A DNA stretch of 64,000 nucleotides. Source: Longispora sp040681875. Lineage in GTDB: Bacteria > Actinomycetota > Actinomycetes > Mycobacteriales > Micromonosporaceae. Position 1 is the stretch's first letter, and each line of letters begins with the position of its first letter. The stretch covers positions 305,251-369,250 of the forward strand of contig NZ_JBFAZP010000010.1 of assembly GCF_040681875.1 (NCBI RefSeq), read 5' to 3'. A program made the position numbers and the translations under genes. Positions 28,703 to 35,992 of the stretch are shown here, one piece after another. The notes under the pieces were generated by a model. It made no database searches and had not been told where the DNA came from. It was given only the letters and a program-made list of their open reading frames with translations.

Positions 28703-29421
28703 TCGAGGAGCGCGAGGACCGGCTGGTCGTCACGCTCGACCGCCCCGAGAAGCGCAACGCCATCGACGCCGAACTCGTCGACGAGCTGCACGCGGTCTGC
28801 GCCCGACTGGAGCGCGACCCCAAGCTGCTCCTCCTCACCGGCGGCGCGGACGGCGTCTTCGCGGGCGGCGCGGACATCGCCCAGCTCCGCGAGCGCACCA
28901 GGCTCGACGCGCTCGCCGCCATCAACCAGGGCCTGTTCGCGCGGATCCTCAAGTTGCCGCTGCCGACGATCGCCGCCGTGGACGGGCCGGCGCTCGGCGG
29001 GGGCGCGGAACTCGCGTACGCGTGCGACCTGCGGATCTGCACCGACCGGGCGTTCTTCGGCCAGCCCGAGGTCCGGCTGGGCATCCTGGCCGGGGCCGGC
29101 GCGACCTACCGCCTTCCCCGGCTGATCGGCGAGGGGCTCGCCAAGGAGCTGCTGTTCACGGGCCGGCGGATGCTCGCCGACGAGGCGCTGTCCAGAGGCC
29201 TGGTCTCCCGGGTCGTCGCGCCCGCGGAGCTGCTGGCCACCGCGCACGGCATCCTCGACGACATCGCCAAGGCCTCGCCGCTCGCGCTGCGGCTCACCAA
29301 ACTCGCGGTCGACGCCCCCGAGGGCGCGCACCCGCACATCGAACTCGCCAGCCAGGCCGTGCTGTTCGAGGACGCCGAGAAGTACGCCCGGATGACAGCC
29401 TTTCTGGAGAAGAAGAAATGA
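28687..29421 (+). CDS. enoyl-CoA hydratase/isomerase family protein
   Basis: 244-aa crotonase-fold protein. RPEKRNAIDAELVDEL, the oxyanion segment GGADIAQLRER and GGGAELAYACDLRIC are the standard blocks. GQPEVRLGILAGAGATYRLPR supplies the usual catalytic Glu region. It starts at GTG 28687 within the end of the dehydrogenase gene. The stop overlaps the ATG of the thioesterase gene. It probably hydrates the enoyl-CoA that feeds the dehydrogenase upstream. Confidence 0.92.
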   Translation: MASLLIEEREDRLVVTLDRPEKRNAIDAELVDELHAVCARLERDPKLLLLTGGADGVFAGGADIAQLRERTRLDALAAINQGLFARILKLPLPTIAAVDGPALGGGAELAYACDLRICTDRAFFGQPEVRLGILAGAGATYRLPRLIGEGLAKELLFTGRRMLADEALSRGLVSRVVAPAELLATAHGILDDIAKASPLALRLTKLAVDAPEGAHPHIELASQAVLFEDAEKYARMTAFLEKKK

Positions 29422-29822
29422 CCGAGTCGTTCGAGATCAGCCCCGGCGGGGACCTCGCCAAGAAGATGGGCATCGAGATCACCGAGGCCAGCCCCGAGCG
29501 GGTCGTCGCCACGATGCCGGTCGAGGGCAACACCCAGCCCTACGGGGTACTGCACGGCGGAGCCTCCGCCGTCCTCGCCGAGACCGTCGGCTCCATCGGC
29601 TCGGCCCTGTACGCCGGCCAGACCGGGGGCATCGCCCTGGGTACCGAGCTGAGCTGCACCCACCACCGGTCGGCCCGCACCGGACTGGTCACCGGTGTCG
29701 CCACGCCGATCCACCTCGGCCGCACCCTGGCCACGTACGAGATCGTCATCTCCGACAGCGGCGGCCGGCGGCTGTGCACCGCGCGACTCACCTGTGCGAT
29801 TCGACCCAATCCGGCCCTCTGA
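29418..29822 (+). CDS. hotdog-fold PaaI-type acyl-CoA thioesterase
   Basis: 134 aa. Hotdog motif YGVLHGGASAVLAETVGS, with the characteristic H-G-G, and the later ELSCTHHRSARTG are typical of PaaI and menaquinone-type thioesterases. It is translationally coupled to the hydratase (ATGA). With its neighbours it would release CoA from products of short-chain acyl or phenylacetyl-type degradation; the substrate is not determinable. Confidence 0.9.
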   Translation: MTESFEISPGGDLAKKMGIEITEASPERVVATMPVEGNTQPYGVLHGGASAVLAETVGSIGSALYAGQTGGIALGTELSCTHHRSARTGLVTGVATPIHLGRTLATYEIVISDSGGRRLCTARLTCAIRPNPAL

Positions 29823-29850
29823 CTTGACCGGTCGCAGTAACCTGCGGCTG

Positions 29851-30252
29851 ATGACATCGATCCCGGCCAGCGCGTCTGACGAGATCGGCGATCACGTGCA
29901 CGCGGTCCTCGCGGCGGGGGTGGTCGGCGATCTCGACGGTGCCATGCGCTCGGTCGACGAGATCGTCGCGGAGCACGGCGCCTGGGCGGTGTATGACCTG
30001 GCCGGGGCCATCGTGACCGAGATGCTGGGTGACTTCCAGCCGCCCGGGGAGGCCGAGTTCTGGACCCTGGATTTTCCCGGGATCGAGACTGCGAGCTACG
30101 ACCTGCGGTGGGTGGCGCGGTTCATCAGCGCGTATGCCAACGGGGAAGAGGACACGGCTCGGGCGTTGTATCGGGCGGGGGTGCAGGATGGGGAGATCCG
30201 GGCCTGTCTGGGGGCGTTGGTGACCTCGGCTATCGCGACGCTCAGGAGGTAG
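29851..30252 (+). CDS. conserved hypothetical protein
   Basis: 133 aa, soluble and mostly helical. I do not recognise a family. DLDGAMRSVDEIVAEHGAWAVYDLAGAIV and DLRWVARFISAYANGEEDTARALY suggest a small all-alpha protein. It starts at ATG 29851, 28 bp after the thioesterase stop, so it may be the fourth gene of that operon. Confidence 0.6.
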   Translation: MTSIPASASDEIGDHVHAVLAAGVVGDLDGAMRSVDEIVAEHGAWAVYDLAGAIVTEMLGDFQPPGEAEFWTLDFPGIETASYDLRWVARFISAYANGEEDTARALYRAGVQDGEIRACLGALVTSAIATLRR

Positions 30253-30506
30253 GAGCCGGGGCGCGGAGCGGTCCGGCGGGTGAGCTGGGCGGCGGGTGGG
30301 GCTGCGGTTCGCCCCGCTGGGCGTGACTGGTCCGGTGGGGTGGGTTCCGAGTTGGCCCGCTGGGCGTCGCCGTCAGGCTTGTCGAGGACTCCGGGGCGGG
30401 GCGCTGGGCTCCGGCCGTCGGGCTGGCGGGGTTGCGCCGGAGGTGCTGGGCTCCGGCCTTCAGGTGCCGGGCCGGGTCCCCACTCGTAACCCTCTGATGT
30501 TTGGGG
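30253..30506. other. GC-rich intergenic spacer
   Basis: Between convergent genes. It holds a direct duplication of GCTGGGCTCCGGCC (around 30406 and 30447) in G-rich imperfectly repeated DNA. I see no gene or clear terminator. Confidence 0.5.
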
Positions 30507-31358
30507 TTATGCGGAGGCGAGGGCCACGACGCCGCCGAGGACGACGGCCGCGCCCAGGAGGCGGCGCACCGGGTTGGGCTCGCGCAGCAGGAGCCAGCCG
30601 AAGACGCTGCCGACGACGATCGAGAGCTCGCGGGCCGGCGCTACCAGGCTCACCGGCGCCATCCGGTAGGCGAACAGCACGAGAATGTAGGCGAGCGGCG
30701 ACAGGGCCCCGATGACCAGAACCTCTTTCCGGTACCGCCGCCACACGTCGCCCACCTTGCCCGGGTTCCGCGCGGCGTACGGGCTGAGGAACAGCAGCCG
30801 GAACACGTTGCTGCCCCACTCGTAGAACAGCGGCGCGACCGCCAACGGCCCCACGGCGTGCGCGTCGAACAGCGTGTAGCCGGCGATGAACACCCCCACC
30901 AGCAGCCCGTACGCGAACCCGGTGCGCCGCTTCGCCCGGTCCCCGGTGCCGGGCCCACTGCTCAGGATCAGGATGCCGGCCACCACCGCGACCGCCCCGC
31001 CCAGCGCCAGCCACCCCGGCCGCTCGTGCAGCACGAGCACCGCGACGCCGACGGAGAGCAGCGGACCGGTGCCCCGGGCCAGCGGGTACACCACGGACAG
31101 GTCACCGACCCGGTAGCCGCGCTGGAGCAGCACGAAGTACCCGAGGTGCAGCACCGCGCTGCAGAAGATCACCGCGACGGCGGCCAGCGTGAAACTGGGG
31201 CGGACGAAGAAGAGCGCCGGGGCGTACAGGAGCGCCGAGACGACCGTCGACAGCCAGAGCAGCGCGGGGCCACCGTCACCGGCACGTTTCGCGGCGAGGT
31301 TCCAGCCCGCGTGGCAGAAGGCGGCGGCTACGACGAGGGCGATCGCGGCAGGCGGCAC
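30507..31358 (-). CDS. EamA/DMT-family membrane transporter
   Basis: 283 aa with ten predicted transmembrane segments in two EamA-type repeats, as in the drug/metabolite transporter superfamily. Recognisable parts are FCHAGWNLAAKRAGDGGPALLW at the start and YRVGDLSVVYPLARGTGPLLS mid-way. Substrates of this class range from amino acids to nucleosides and cannot be inferred. It starts at GTG 31358, 9 bp from the end of the next gene on the same strand. Confidence 0.85.
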   Translation of the reverse strand: MPPAAIALVVAAAFCHAGWNLAAKRAGDGGPALLWLSTVVSALLYAPALFFVRPSFTLAAVAVIFCSAVLHLGYFVLLQRGYRVGDLSVVYPLARGTGPLLSVGVAVLVLHERPGWLALGGAVAVVAGILILSSGPGTGDRAKRRTGFAYGLLVGVFIAGYTLFDAHAVGPLAVAPLFYEWGSNVFRLLFLSPYAARNPGKVGDVWRRYRKEVLVIGALSPLAYILVLFAYRMAPVSLVAPARELSIVVGSVFGWLLLREPNPVRRLLGAAVVLGGVVALASA

Positions 31359-31367
31359 CGCCCGAGC

Positions 31368-31709
31368 CTACTGGTTGTCGATCATGCTCGCGCCCAGCGC
31401 GAGGGCACCGGCCAGGACGAGACAGGCCCCGACCCCGGCCCCGATGGCGACCAGCGCGGGCCAGCCCCTCCGCTGGCCCTGGGTGAAGCACAGCCGGAGA
31501 ATCGCGTTGGTGATCAGCAGCACGGCCGGTACGACGCAGACCAGCGCCGTGACCCCGTTGATGATTTCGCCGCCCTTCAGCTGCCCCCGGGAGTCGAGGA
31601 CGTACAGCGCCCAGCCGCTCACCGGGCACATCAGCAGCAGGGACAGTCCGAGGGCCGTGGCCCCTCCGGGGTAGTACGGCTTCTTCTCGTCGGGCCACAG
31701 ATCTGTCAT
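31368..31709 (-). CDS. small three-helix membrane protein
   Basis: 113 aa, no family recognised. There are three hydrophobic segments (ALGLSLLLMCPVSGWALYVL, a central one with VCVVPAVLLITNAIL, and LVAIGAGVGACLVLAGALAL). The N-terminus is DLWPDEKKPYYPGG. It is upstream of and close to the DMT transporter gene on the same strand, so it may be co-expressed with it. Confidence 0.6.
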   Translation of the reverse strand: MTDLWPDEKKPYYPGGATALGLSLLLMCPVSGWALYVLDSRGQLKGGEIINGVTALVCVVPAVLLITNAILRLCFTQGQRRGWPALVAIGAGVGACLVLAGALALGASMIDNQ

Positions 31710-31884
31710 GCCGGGGAGCGTAGGTCGTGATCCATTGGGCCGCTGTCCCGTCGGGGCGCCGATCGGCTGGGAAAATCGGCCCACTCGGCCGGGGCTGGGC
31801 GGCGGTGGGGCCGGGCGGCGGTCGGCTCTGACAGCGGTCGGCCTCGGCGGCGCTCAGCCCCGGCTGGATCGGGGCCGGCCCGGG

Positions 31885-32079
31885 TCAGTCGAAGATGTTG
31901 GTCCAGTGCACGAACGCTCCGAGGAGCGGCTGCATCCCGACGAACGCGGCCAGCACCCCCAGCACGATCTGCGTCGTCTGCACCAGGGGCCGCTTGGCGG
32001 TGAGCCCTCGAACGAAGAGCAGCACCCCGACCACGACGAGAGCCACACCCCACAAGAGCTCAAATCCCATGATCCACAT
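31885..32079 (-). CDS. small two-helix membrane protein
   Basis: 64 aa from ATG 32079, or 61 aa from ATG 32070; no ribosome site clearly decides. Two hydrophobic helices (LLWGVALVVVGVLLFVRGL and IVLGVLAAFVGMQPLLGAF) are separated by a basic loop TAKRP. No known function. Confidence 0.5.
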   Translation of the reverse strand: MWIMGFELLWGVALVVVGVLLFVRGLTAKRPLVQTTQIVLGVLAAFVGMQPLLGAFVHWTNIFD

Positions 32080-32125
32080 GGTACTGCGAGGCGCGTGGCC
32101 GTTGAGCCGTCCCGGAGCCCCGAGG

Positions 32126-32578
32126 TCAGTCCCCTGAGAACCCCCAGAACGCGACCTCGCTGGGTTCGCCATCCTTCGACAGCACGACGCACCGGCCGGT
32201 CCAGCGGTCGCCGAGTAGCCCTCCGACACCGTTCGCGTATTTGCCGGCAACCCGGTCCCAGTCCGCTCGGGTCGGCTGATCTGTGCCGAAGACCCGCACG
32301 ATGGTCTCGGCGTCGAGGGGGCTGATCCCATCCGGGCCGAGACCGGGGACATCCAGGATCGAATGGGTCCCGTTGGTACCCATGAACTCGTGATAGACCT
32401 CGCTACCCCAGAGTTCTTCGAGGGTGGTCGGTTGGGGGAGCTCCCAGCGGGTGAGCTGCGCGCGGAACCAGGAGTCGCCATTGTCGAACAACTCCTGGTG
32501 CAGTGCGCCCAGGCTCGAGGGGATGTCGCCCCTGTATTCGGTCACGTAAGCCCACCCCGAAGCTCCCACTGCCAGCAC
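32126..32578 (-). CDS. hypothetical protein of actinomycete type
   Basis: 150 aa, soluble. It opens with GWAYVTEYRGDIPSSLGALHQELF and ends EVAFWGFSGD, a pattern I associate with uncharacterised actinomycete proteins in which ...EYRGD.. introduces a helical N-terminus. Function is unknown. It starts at GTG 32578 after GAGGGG; GTG 32569 is possible. It lies just outside the scarred integration region on its right. Confidence 0.6.
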   Translation of the reverse strand: MLAVGASGWAYVTEYRGDIPSSLGALHQELFDNGDSWFRAQLTRWELPQPTTLEELWGSEVYHEFMGTNGTHSILDVPGLGPDGISPLDAETIVRVFGTDQPTRADWDRVAGKYANGVGGLLGDRWTGRCVVLSKDGEPSEVAFWGFSGD

Positions 32579-32726
32579 CCCTCGTCGATGTGACCACTCG
32601 CCTGGTCACGCGGTGCGGCGAAAGTAACACGGGGGACTGACAGGACTGCCTGGTCGCGGAAGGCCCATTGGCGGCAAGCAGGACCGCGTTGGTGGTCAGT
32701 CGGCCGGCCCGGAATTATCCCCGGAC

Positions 32727-32782
32727 AGCAAAACGCCGACCTGCGTTGCCGCGGTCGGCGTAGAGCTTTAGCCCGGCGAAGA
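32727..32782. repeat. 56-bp repeat copy A, orphan tRNA-Phe-type terminator
   Basis: Identical over 56 bp to 34035-34090. It contains the hairpin arms CGCCGACC/GGTCGGCG (32734-32741 and 32753-32760) and the tail GCTTTAGCCCGGCGAAGA. In the second copy the same sequence leads directly into the tRNA-Phe 3' end; here the tRNA part is missing. This marks an old recombination boundary. Confidence 0.88.
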
Positions 32783-32877
32783 CGGGTGGCCTCGCGATCG
32801 AAGGGGGGTTCCTCGGGATCGGCCCGATCAAGGTTCACTGATCGTATTCACCGACATCCACCCTCAGGGCTCCCTCG

Positions 32878-33568
32878 GAGTGGCCCACCTGCTCACGACC
32901 CAGCCAGCTCGGAAGCTCCCTGATCCAAGGGTTGAGCGCCAGGCCCCAGGACAAGCTAGACAAGCTGCTTGCCAGCTCGATCCGGGCAACAGCCCAAGCG
33001 CACGCTGATACCTGCGACACCAGCCACACGGGTACCCCGTCGGCCACGGTGGTCCTGCTTCGTGAAAGTGCGGGCCAACTCGATTACCTGGTACTTGCCG
33101 ACTCCACCCTCGTCCTCGACCAGGGCGACAGCCAGACCGCCATCTGCGACAACCGGCACGACGATGTCGCCCAGCACTACGCCCAGGAGATGGAAGCCTT
33201 GCCGGTGAGAAGCTCCGATCATGCCGAGGCCCGGCGGAGGTTCATGGTTCAGATGCAGGCGAGGCGCAACAGGGCCGGGGGCTTCTGGGTAGCCGCAGCT
33301 GACCCCAAGGTGGCGTACGAAGCTATCCGGGGCAGCGTGCCGGCAAACACCGTGAAGGCTGCGGTACTCCTCACCGACGGAGCCTGACTGGTTGACCTGT
33401 TCGCGGCGGCCCCCGTTGCCCGAGGTGCTGACGATGCTTGCCCAGCACGGCCCCGCTGAACTCATCAGCCGCACTCGTACGATCAAGCTGTCGGATCCAC
33501 ACGGCGAGCGCTGGAAACGCGGCAAGGTCAGCGACGATGCGACGGTCGTCTACTGCACCGGATTCTGA
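32878..33568 (+). pseudogene. decayed PP2C-like phosphatase gene
   Basis: A remnant of a family with similarity to PP2C-type proteins. The recognisable part is LASSIRATAQAHADTCDTSH, TPSATVVLL, DYLVLADSTLVL, GGFWVAAADP and LLTDGA, then an in-frame stop at 33385-33387. Similarity resumes after it and shifts frame near 33410 (EVLTMLAQHGPAELI ... KVSDDATVVYCTGF). The N-terminal third is absent. So there is one nonsense codon, one frameshift and a 5' truncation. It lies between the two 56-bp repeats, in a graveyard interval. Confidence 0.65.
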
Positions 33569-33598
33569 GTGGCAACTTCTCAACCGGCAGGCGAGGCG

Positions 33599-33802
33599 TC
33601 AGCGGTCCTCCGACTTATGCTCGACCGGACCGGACGGGTTGTGCCATGTCACCTTCGACCGCTCGGACCGGATCTGCTTGGAATGCTTCGCGTTCCGGCT
33701 CAGCCGGTCCACGGCCAGAGCTACCAAGAGCACGATCCCGACCAGGAAAACAAGGGCCATCACCAGTGGGCACATGAACATGACGAACTCCGGCTCCGGC
33801 AT
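33599..33802 (-). CDS. small single-helix membrane protein
   Basis: 67 aa. One hydrophobic segment (CPLVMALVFLVGIVLLVALAV) is followed by a basic cytoplasmic tail (DRLSRNAKHSKQIRSERSK). No family recognised and no clear ribosome site. It is plausible because of its typical anchor-plus-basic-tail layout, but a chance reading frame is possible. Confidence 0.4.
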   Translation of the reverse strand: MPEPEFVMFMCPLVMALVFLVGIVLLVALAVDRLSRNAKHSKQIRSERSKVTWHNPSGPVEHKSEDR

Positions 33803-34034
33803 CCGGCGATCATGTCAGCATCCGGCACCACCCGAAAGTCAGGAACGTGTCCTCGCCGGACGGGCAGGCTCCGGGATGGCTGGGGCTGGTTGGGCACGTT
33901 GCCGAGAGTTTGTGGTTGCGGTTCTGGGGCGGGGGCCACGCGGTTCGGCGCGCTCCGGACGAGTACCCATCAGAGGGTGATCTTGGTTTGTAGGGCGAGC
34001 TGTGGGCGGCAGCCAGGATCACCTGGAGAGGGAA

Positions 34035-34090
34035 AGCAAAACGCCGACCTGCGTTGCCGCGGTCGGCGTAGAGCTTTAGCCCGGCGAAGA
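34035..34090. repeat. 56-bp repeat copy B, original tRNA-Phe terminator at attL
   Basis: Same 56 bp as copy A. The hairpin CGCCGACC/GGTCGGCG is at 34042-34068 and the copy continues into the tRNA-Phe 3' fragment. Read on the minus strand this is a tRNA terminator ending GTTTTGC. Its last 18 bases belong to the 68-bp attachment repeat. Confidence 0.88.
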
Positions 34091-34140
34091 GCTAAGTGGC
34101 CAGGGGCGGGGTCGAACCGCCGACCTTCCGATTTTCAGTC
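34073..34140. repeat. attL, 68-bp direct repeat with displaced tRNA-Phe 3' end
   Basis: Identical to 43939-44006. Positions 34097-34140 are the displaced 3' 44 nt of tRNA-Phe, from the anticodon stem to the discriminator base, on the minus strand. The first 24 bp are downstream of the tRNA. The similarity stops at 34141. Confidence 0.93.
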
Positions 34141-34180
34141 AGTGCTGTTTGTGCAGGTCAAGCGCTTCTGCGCTGGCTGT

Positions 34181-34199
34181 GTGCCCCGAACGTGCCCCA
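34181..34199. repeat. putative integrase arm-type site, left
   Basis: A 19-bp sequence made of two GTGCCCC heptamers spaced by GAAC. An identical 19-mer in the same orientation lies at 43814-43832 inside the other end. It is 40 bp from the attL core. Paired sites flanking the cores are what arm-type integrase binding sites look like; this is inference. Confidence 0.65.
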
Positions 34200-34214
34200 T
34201 CGGGCCGCCGTGCC

Positions 34215-34430
34215 TCATGCCGCGATCAGGTCCGAGCCGATGGCGGTCGGGGCCGGGATCGGCTCGCCAGCGTCGCGGAGGCCCGCCAGGTGGAAGGCCA
34301 CAGCCTCGCGCATCTCGGTCACGCACTCGTCGTAGGTGTCGCCCAGGGCGACGCAGCCGGGAAGGTCCGGGCACCAGGCGCCGAAGCCGCCATCGTCGGC
34401 GCGTTCGATCAAGATCACGTAGGAACTCAT
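34215..34430 (-). CDS. hicB: HicB-type antitoxin
   Basis: 71 aa. The partial RNase-H-like HicB fold is recognisable in SSYVILIERADDGGFGAWCPDLPGCVALGDTYDECVTEMREAV (read as a block): the aromatic GGFGAWCPDLPGC segment is diagnostic. No separate C-terminal DNA-binding domain is visible. Its ATG overlaps the HicA stop (ATGA), the usual HicA-then-HicB coupling. It lies just inside attL. Confidence 0.87.
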   Translation of the reverse strand: MSSYVILIERADDGGFGAWCPDLPGCVALGDTYDECVTEMREAVAFHLAGLRDAGEPIPAPTAIGSDLIAA

Positions 34431-34630
34431 CGGGCACCTCTCTTCAGTCCCGCTTGCTTCAGGATGCTTGCTTCGGTGCCGGGCGGCAAGTCCTTGCTGG
34501 GCTTCCCGGCGATCGTCACGCGGCCCGGCTTGGTCGGGTGCGCGTACTGGCGGTGACTGCCCTTGGTGGCAACCAGGTACCACCCGTCAGCCTCGATCAT
34601 CTTCAGGACGTCGCTCACCTTGAGTGGCAT
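34427..34630 (-). CDS. hicA: HicA-type mRNA interferase toxin
   Basis: 67 aa double-stranded RNA-binding-like toxin. MPLKVSDVLKMIEADGWYLV is the usual start, GSHRQYAHPTKPGRVTIAG holds the catalytic His, and the C-terminus ILKQAGL is typical. It would degrade mRNA unless bound by HicB. Its start lies 1 nt after the integrase stop, so the pair is transcribed with the integrase. A toxin-antitoxin pair there should stabilise the element after excision or loss. Confidence 0.88.
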   Translation of the reverse strand: MPLKVSDVLKMIEADGWYLVATKGSHRQYAHPTKPGRVTIAGKPSKDLPPGTEASILKQAGLKRGAR

Positions 34631-34631
34631 A

Positions 34632-35771
34632 TCACCCCTCCTCCTGCTCGGTGGCCGTTTTCGGGAGAGCGGAGGAGTCACCGGTCCGGGCAAGCTCCGA
34701 GAGCCGCTTGGCGATCTCCTGGTCACGGCCGTCGACCGTGTGCATGTACCGGCGAGCAGCGGCCAGGGTCGAGTGCCCGAGCCGCTTCATCAGGTCGGCG
34801 AGGGTCGCCCCCGTCTGAGCGGCCAGGGTTGAACCCGTGTGCCGCATGTCGTGCATCGTGAACTGATCCAGCCCCGTCTTCTTCCGAGCCCGGACGAACG
34901 CCTGGTAGACCGTGTTGCCCCGAAGCGCGGAGCCGTCACGGCTGACGAAGAGCCGGTCGGGGCCGGCGTACCTCTCGATGTGCTCTCGAATCGCCGGCAC
35001 GATGTGGGGCGGGATGGCCACGGGGCGCTTACCGGCCTCGCTCTTCGGGTCCTTGTCGAAGGCCACCGGGGACTCCAACAGCTCCAGCCGATTCTTCCGG
35101 ACCCAGATTGTGTGACCGGTCAGGTCAACGTCACTGACTCGCAGCCCGGCCAACTCGCCACGTCGAAGCCCACACCACGCCGCGATCAGCACAGCGGCCC
35201 GATAGCGCGGCGTGATGGCCTCTACCAGGGCGACGACCTCTGCCGGTGTGGCCACGGGACGTTCGGCCGGCTTCACGACCCCGGCACTCTTGATCTGGCA
35301 CGGGCTACGCAGGATCAGCCCCTCCCGGACAGCCGTGTTCATGACCATCCGTAGGAACCGGTACGACTGCGCGATGGACGTCTTACCACCCTTCCCGCGC
35401 AGCGCCGACGCGTACCACTCCCGAACCGTGGTTGCCGAAAGCGCCCGGAGTGGCACGTCCTTGAGCGAGGCCATGTGCAGCCGGAGGTTCCGCTTGCAGG
35501 TCTCTTCCCATCGAGGACCGATCTTCTCGGTGGCGACGGCATCACGTAGGACAGCCAGCGCGTAGTCGCCGAACGTTTCCCGAGCCGCACGGTCATCCAG
35601 GTGCACGCCTCGCGACAAGTCAGCCTCGACCCGGGTCAGCCAGCGTCGAGCATCGGTGGAAGTGCGGAACGTGTCGGGAGCAGGCTGCCGAACGCCGTCA
35701 GGGCCTACGTAGGACGCCTGATACTTGCCGGAGGGCAGCTTACGAATCTTGCCGAACGCACGACGGGCCAT
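34632..35771 (-). CDS. int: tyrosine recombinase (AICE integrase)
   Basis: 379 aa. An N-terminal SAM-like DNA-binding part (ETFGDYALAVLRDAVATEKIGPRW) precedes the catalytic domain. The catalytic set is visible: Arg in WCGLRRGELAGLRVSDVD, HDMRHTGSTLAAQ (HxxR), LGHSTLAAARRYMH (His and Tyr). It catalyses site-specific integration and excision at tRNA-Phe. ATG 35771 overlaps the xis stop by one base (TGATG). It is followed by hicA without a gap. Confidence 0.94.
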   Translation of the reverse strand: MARRAFGKIRKLPSGKYQASYVGPDGVRQPAPDTFRTSTDARRWLTRVEADLSRGVHLDDRAARETFGDYALAVLRDAVATEKIGPRWEETCKRNLRLHMASLKDVPLRALSATTVREWYASALRGKGGKTSIAQSYRFLRMVMNTAVREGLILRSPCQIKSAGVVKPAERPVATPAEVVALVEAITPRYRAAVLIAAWCGLRRGELAGLRVSDVDLTGHTIWVRKNRLELLESPVAFDKDPKSEAGKRPVAIPPHIVPAIREHIERYAGPDRLFVSRDGSALRGNTVYQAFVRARKKTGLDQFTMHDMRHTGSTLAAQTGATLADLMKRLGHSTLAAARRYMHTVDGRDQEIAKRLSELARTGDSSALPKTATEQEEG

Positions 35772-35992
35772 CAGAAGCCCGCCCTTCCGCCACTCCACGA
35801 AACCGTGATGGCCTCGACGCGGCCGGCAGCTATGAAGGCCTCCACGTCTTCGGGGTAGAACCGCACGAACTTTCCTACCTTCGTGAACGAGATCCGCCGC
35901 TCGGAGACCAGACGGCGGACGAAGCGCACCTCGGTCCGGAGTCGTGCGGCGAGATCTTCGACGCTCAACAGGTGGTCAGTTTTGGTCGTCAT
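35771..35992 (-). CDS. xis: excisionase, MerR-type helix-turn-helix
   Basis: 73 aa. HLLSVEDLAARLRTEVRFVRRLVSERRISFTKVGKFVRF, read as a block, is the winged-helix fold of small excisionases. It bends DNA at the att sites to direct Int towards excision. GGAGG lies 7 nt upstream of ATG 35992. The ATG overlaps the rep stop and its own stop overlaps the integrase ATG, so rep-xis-int are one translational chain. Confidence 0.9.
   Translation of the reverse strand: MTTKTDHLLSVEDLAARLRTEVRFVRRLVSERRISFTKVGKFVRFYPEDVEAFIAAGRVEAITVSWSGGRAGF

Noticed and set aside
32542..32838. 98-aa minus-strand frame over repeat copy A
   Set aside because: It runs through the terminator repeat and overlaps the start of the gene at 32126-32578; no similarity.
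33810..34022. 70-aa minus-strand frame near attL
   Set aside because: Pro/Ser-rich without ribosome site; sits in the decayed interval next to the terminator repeat.
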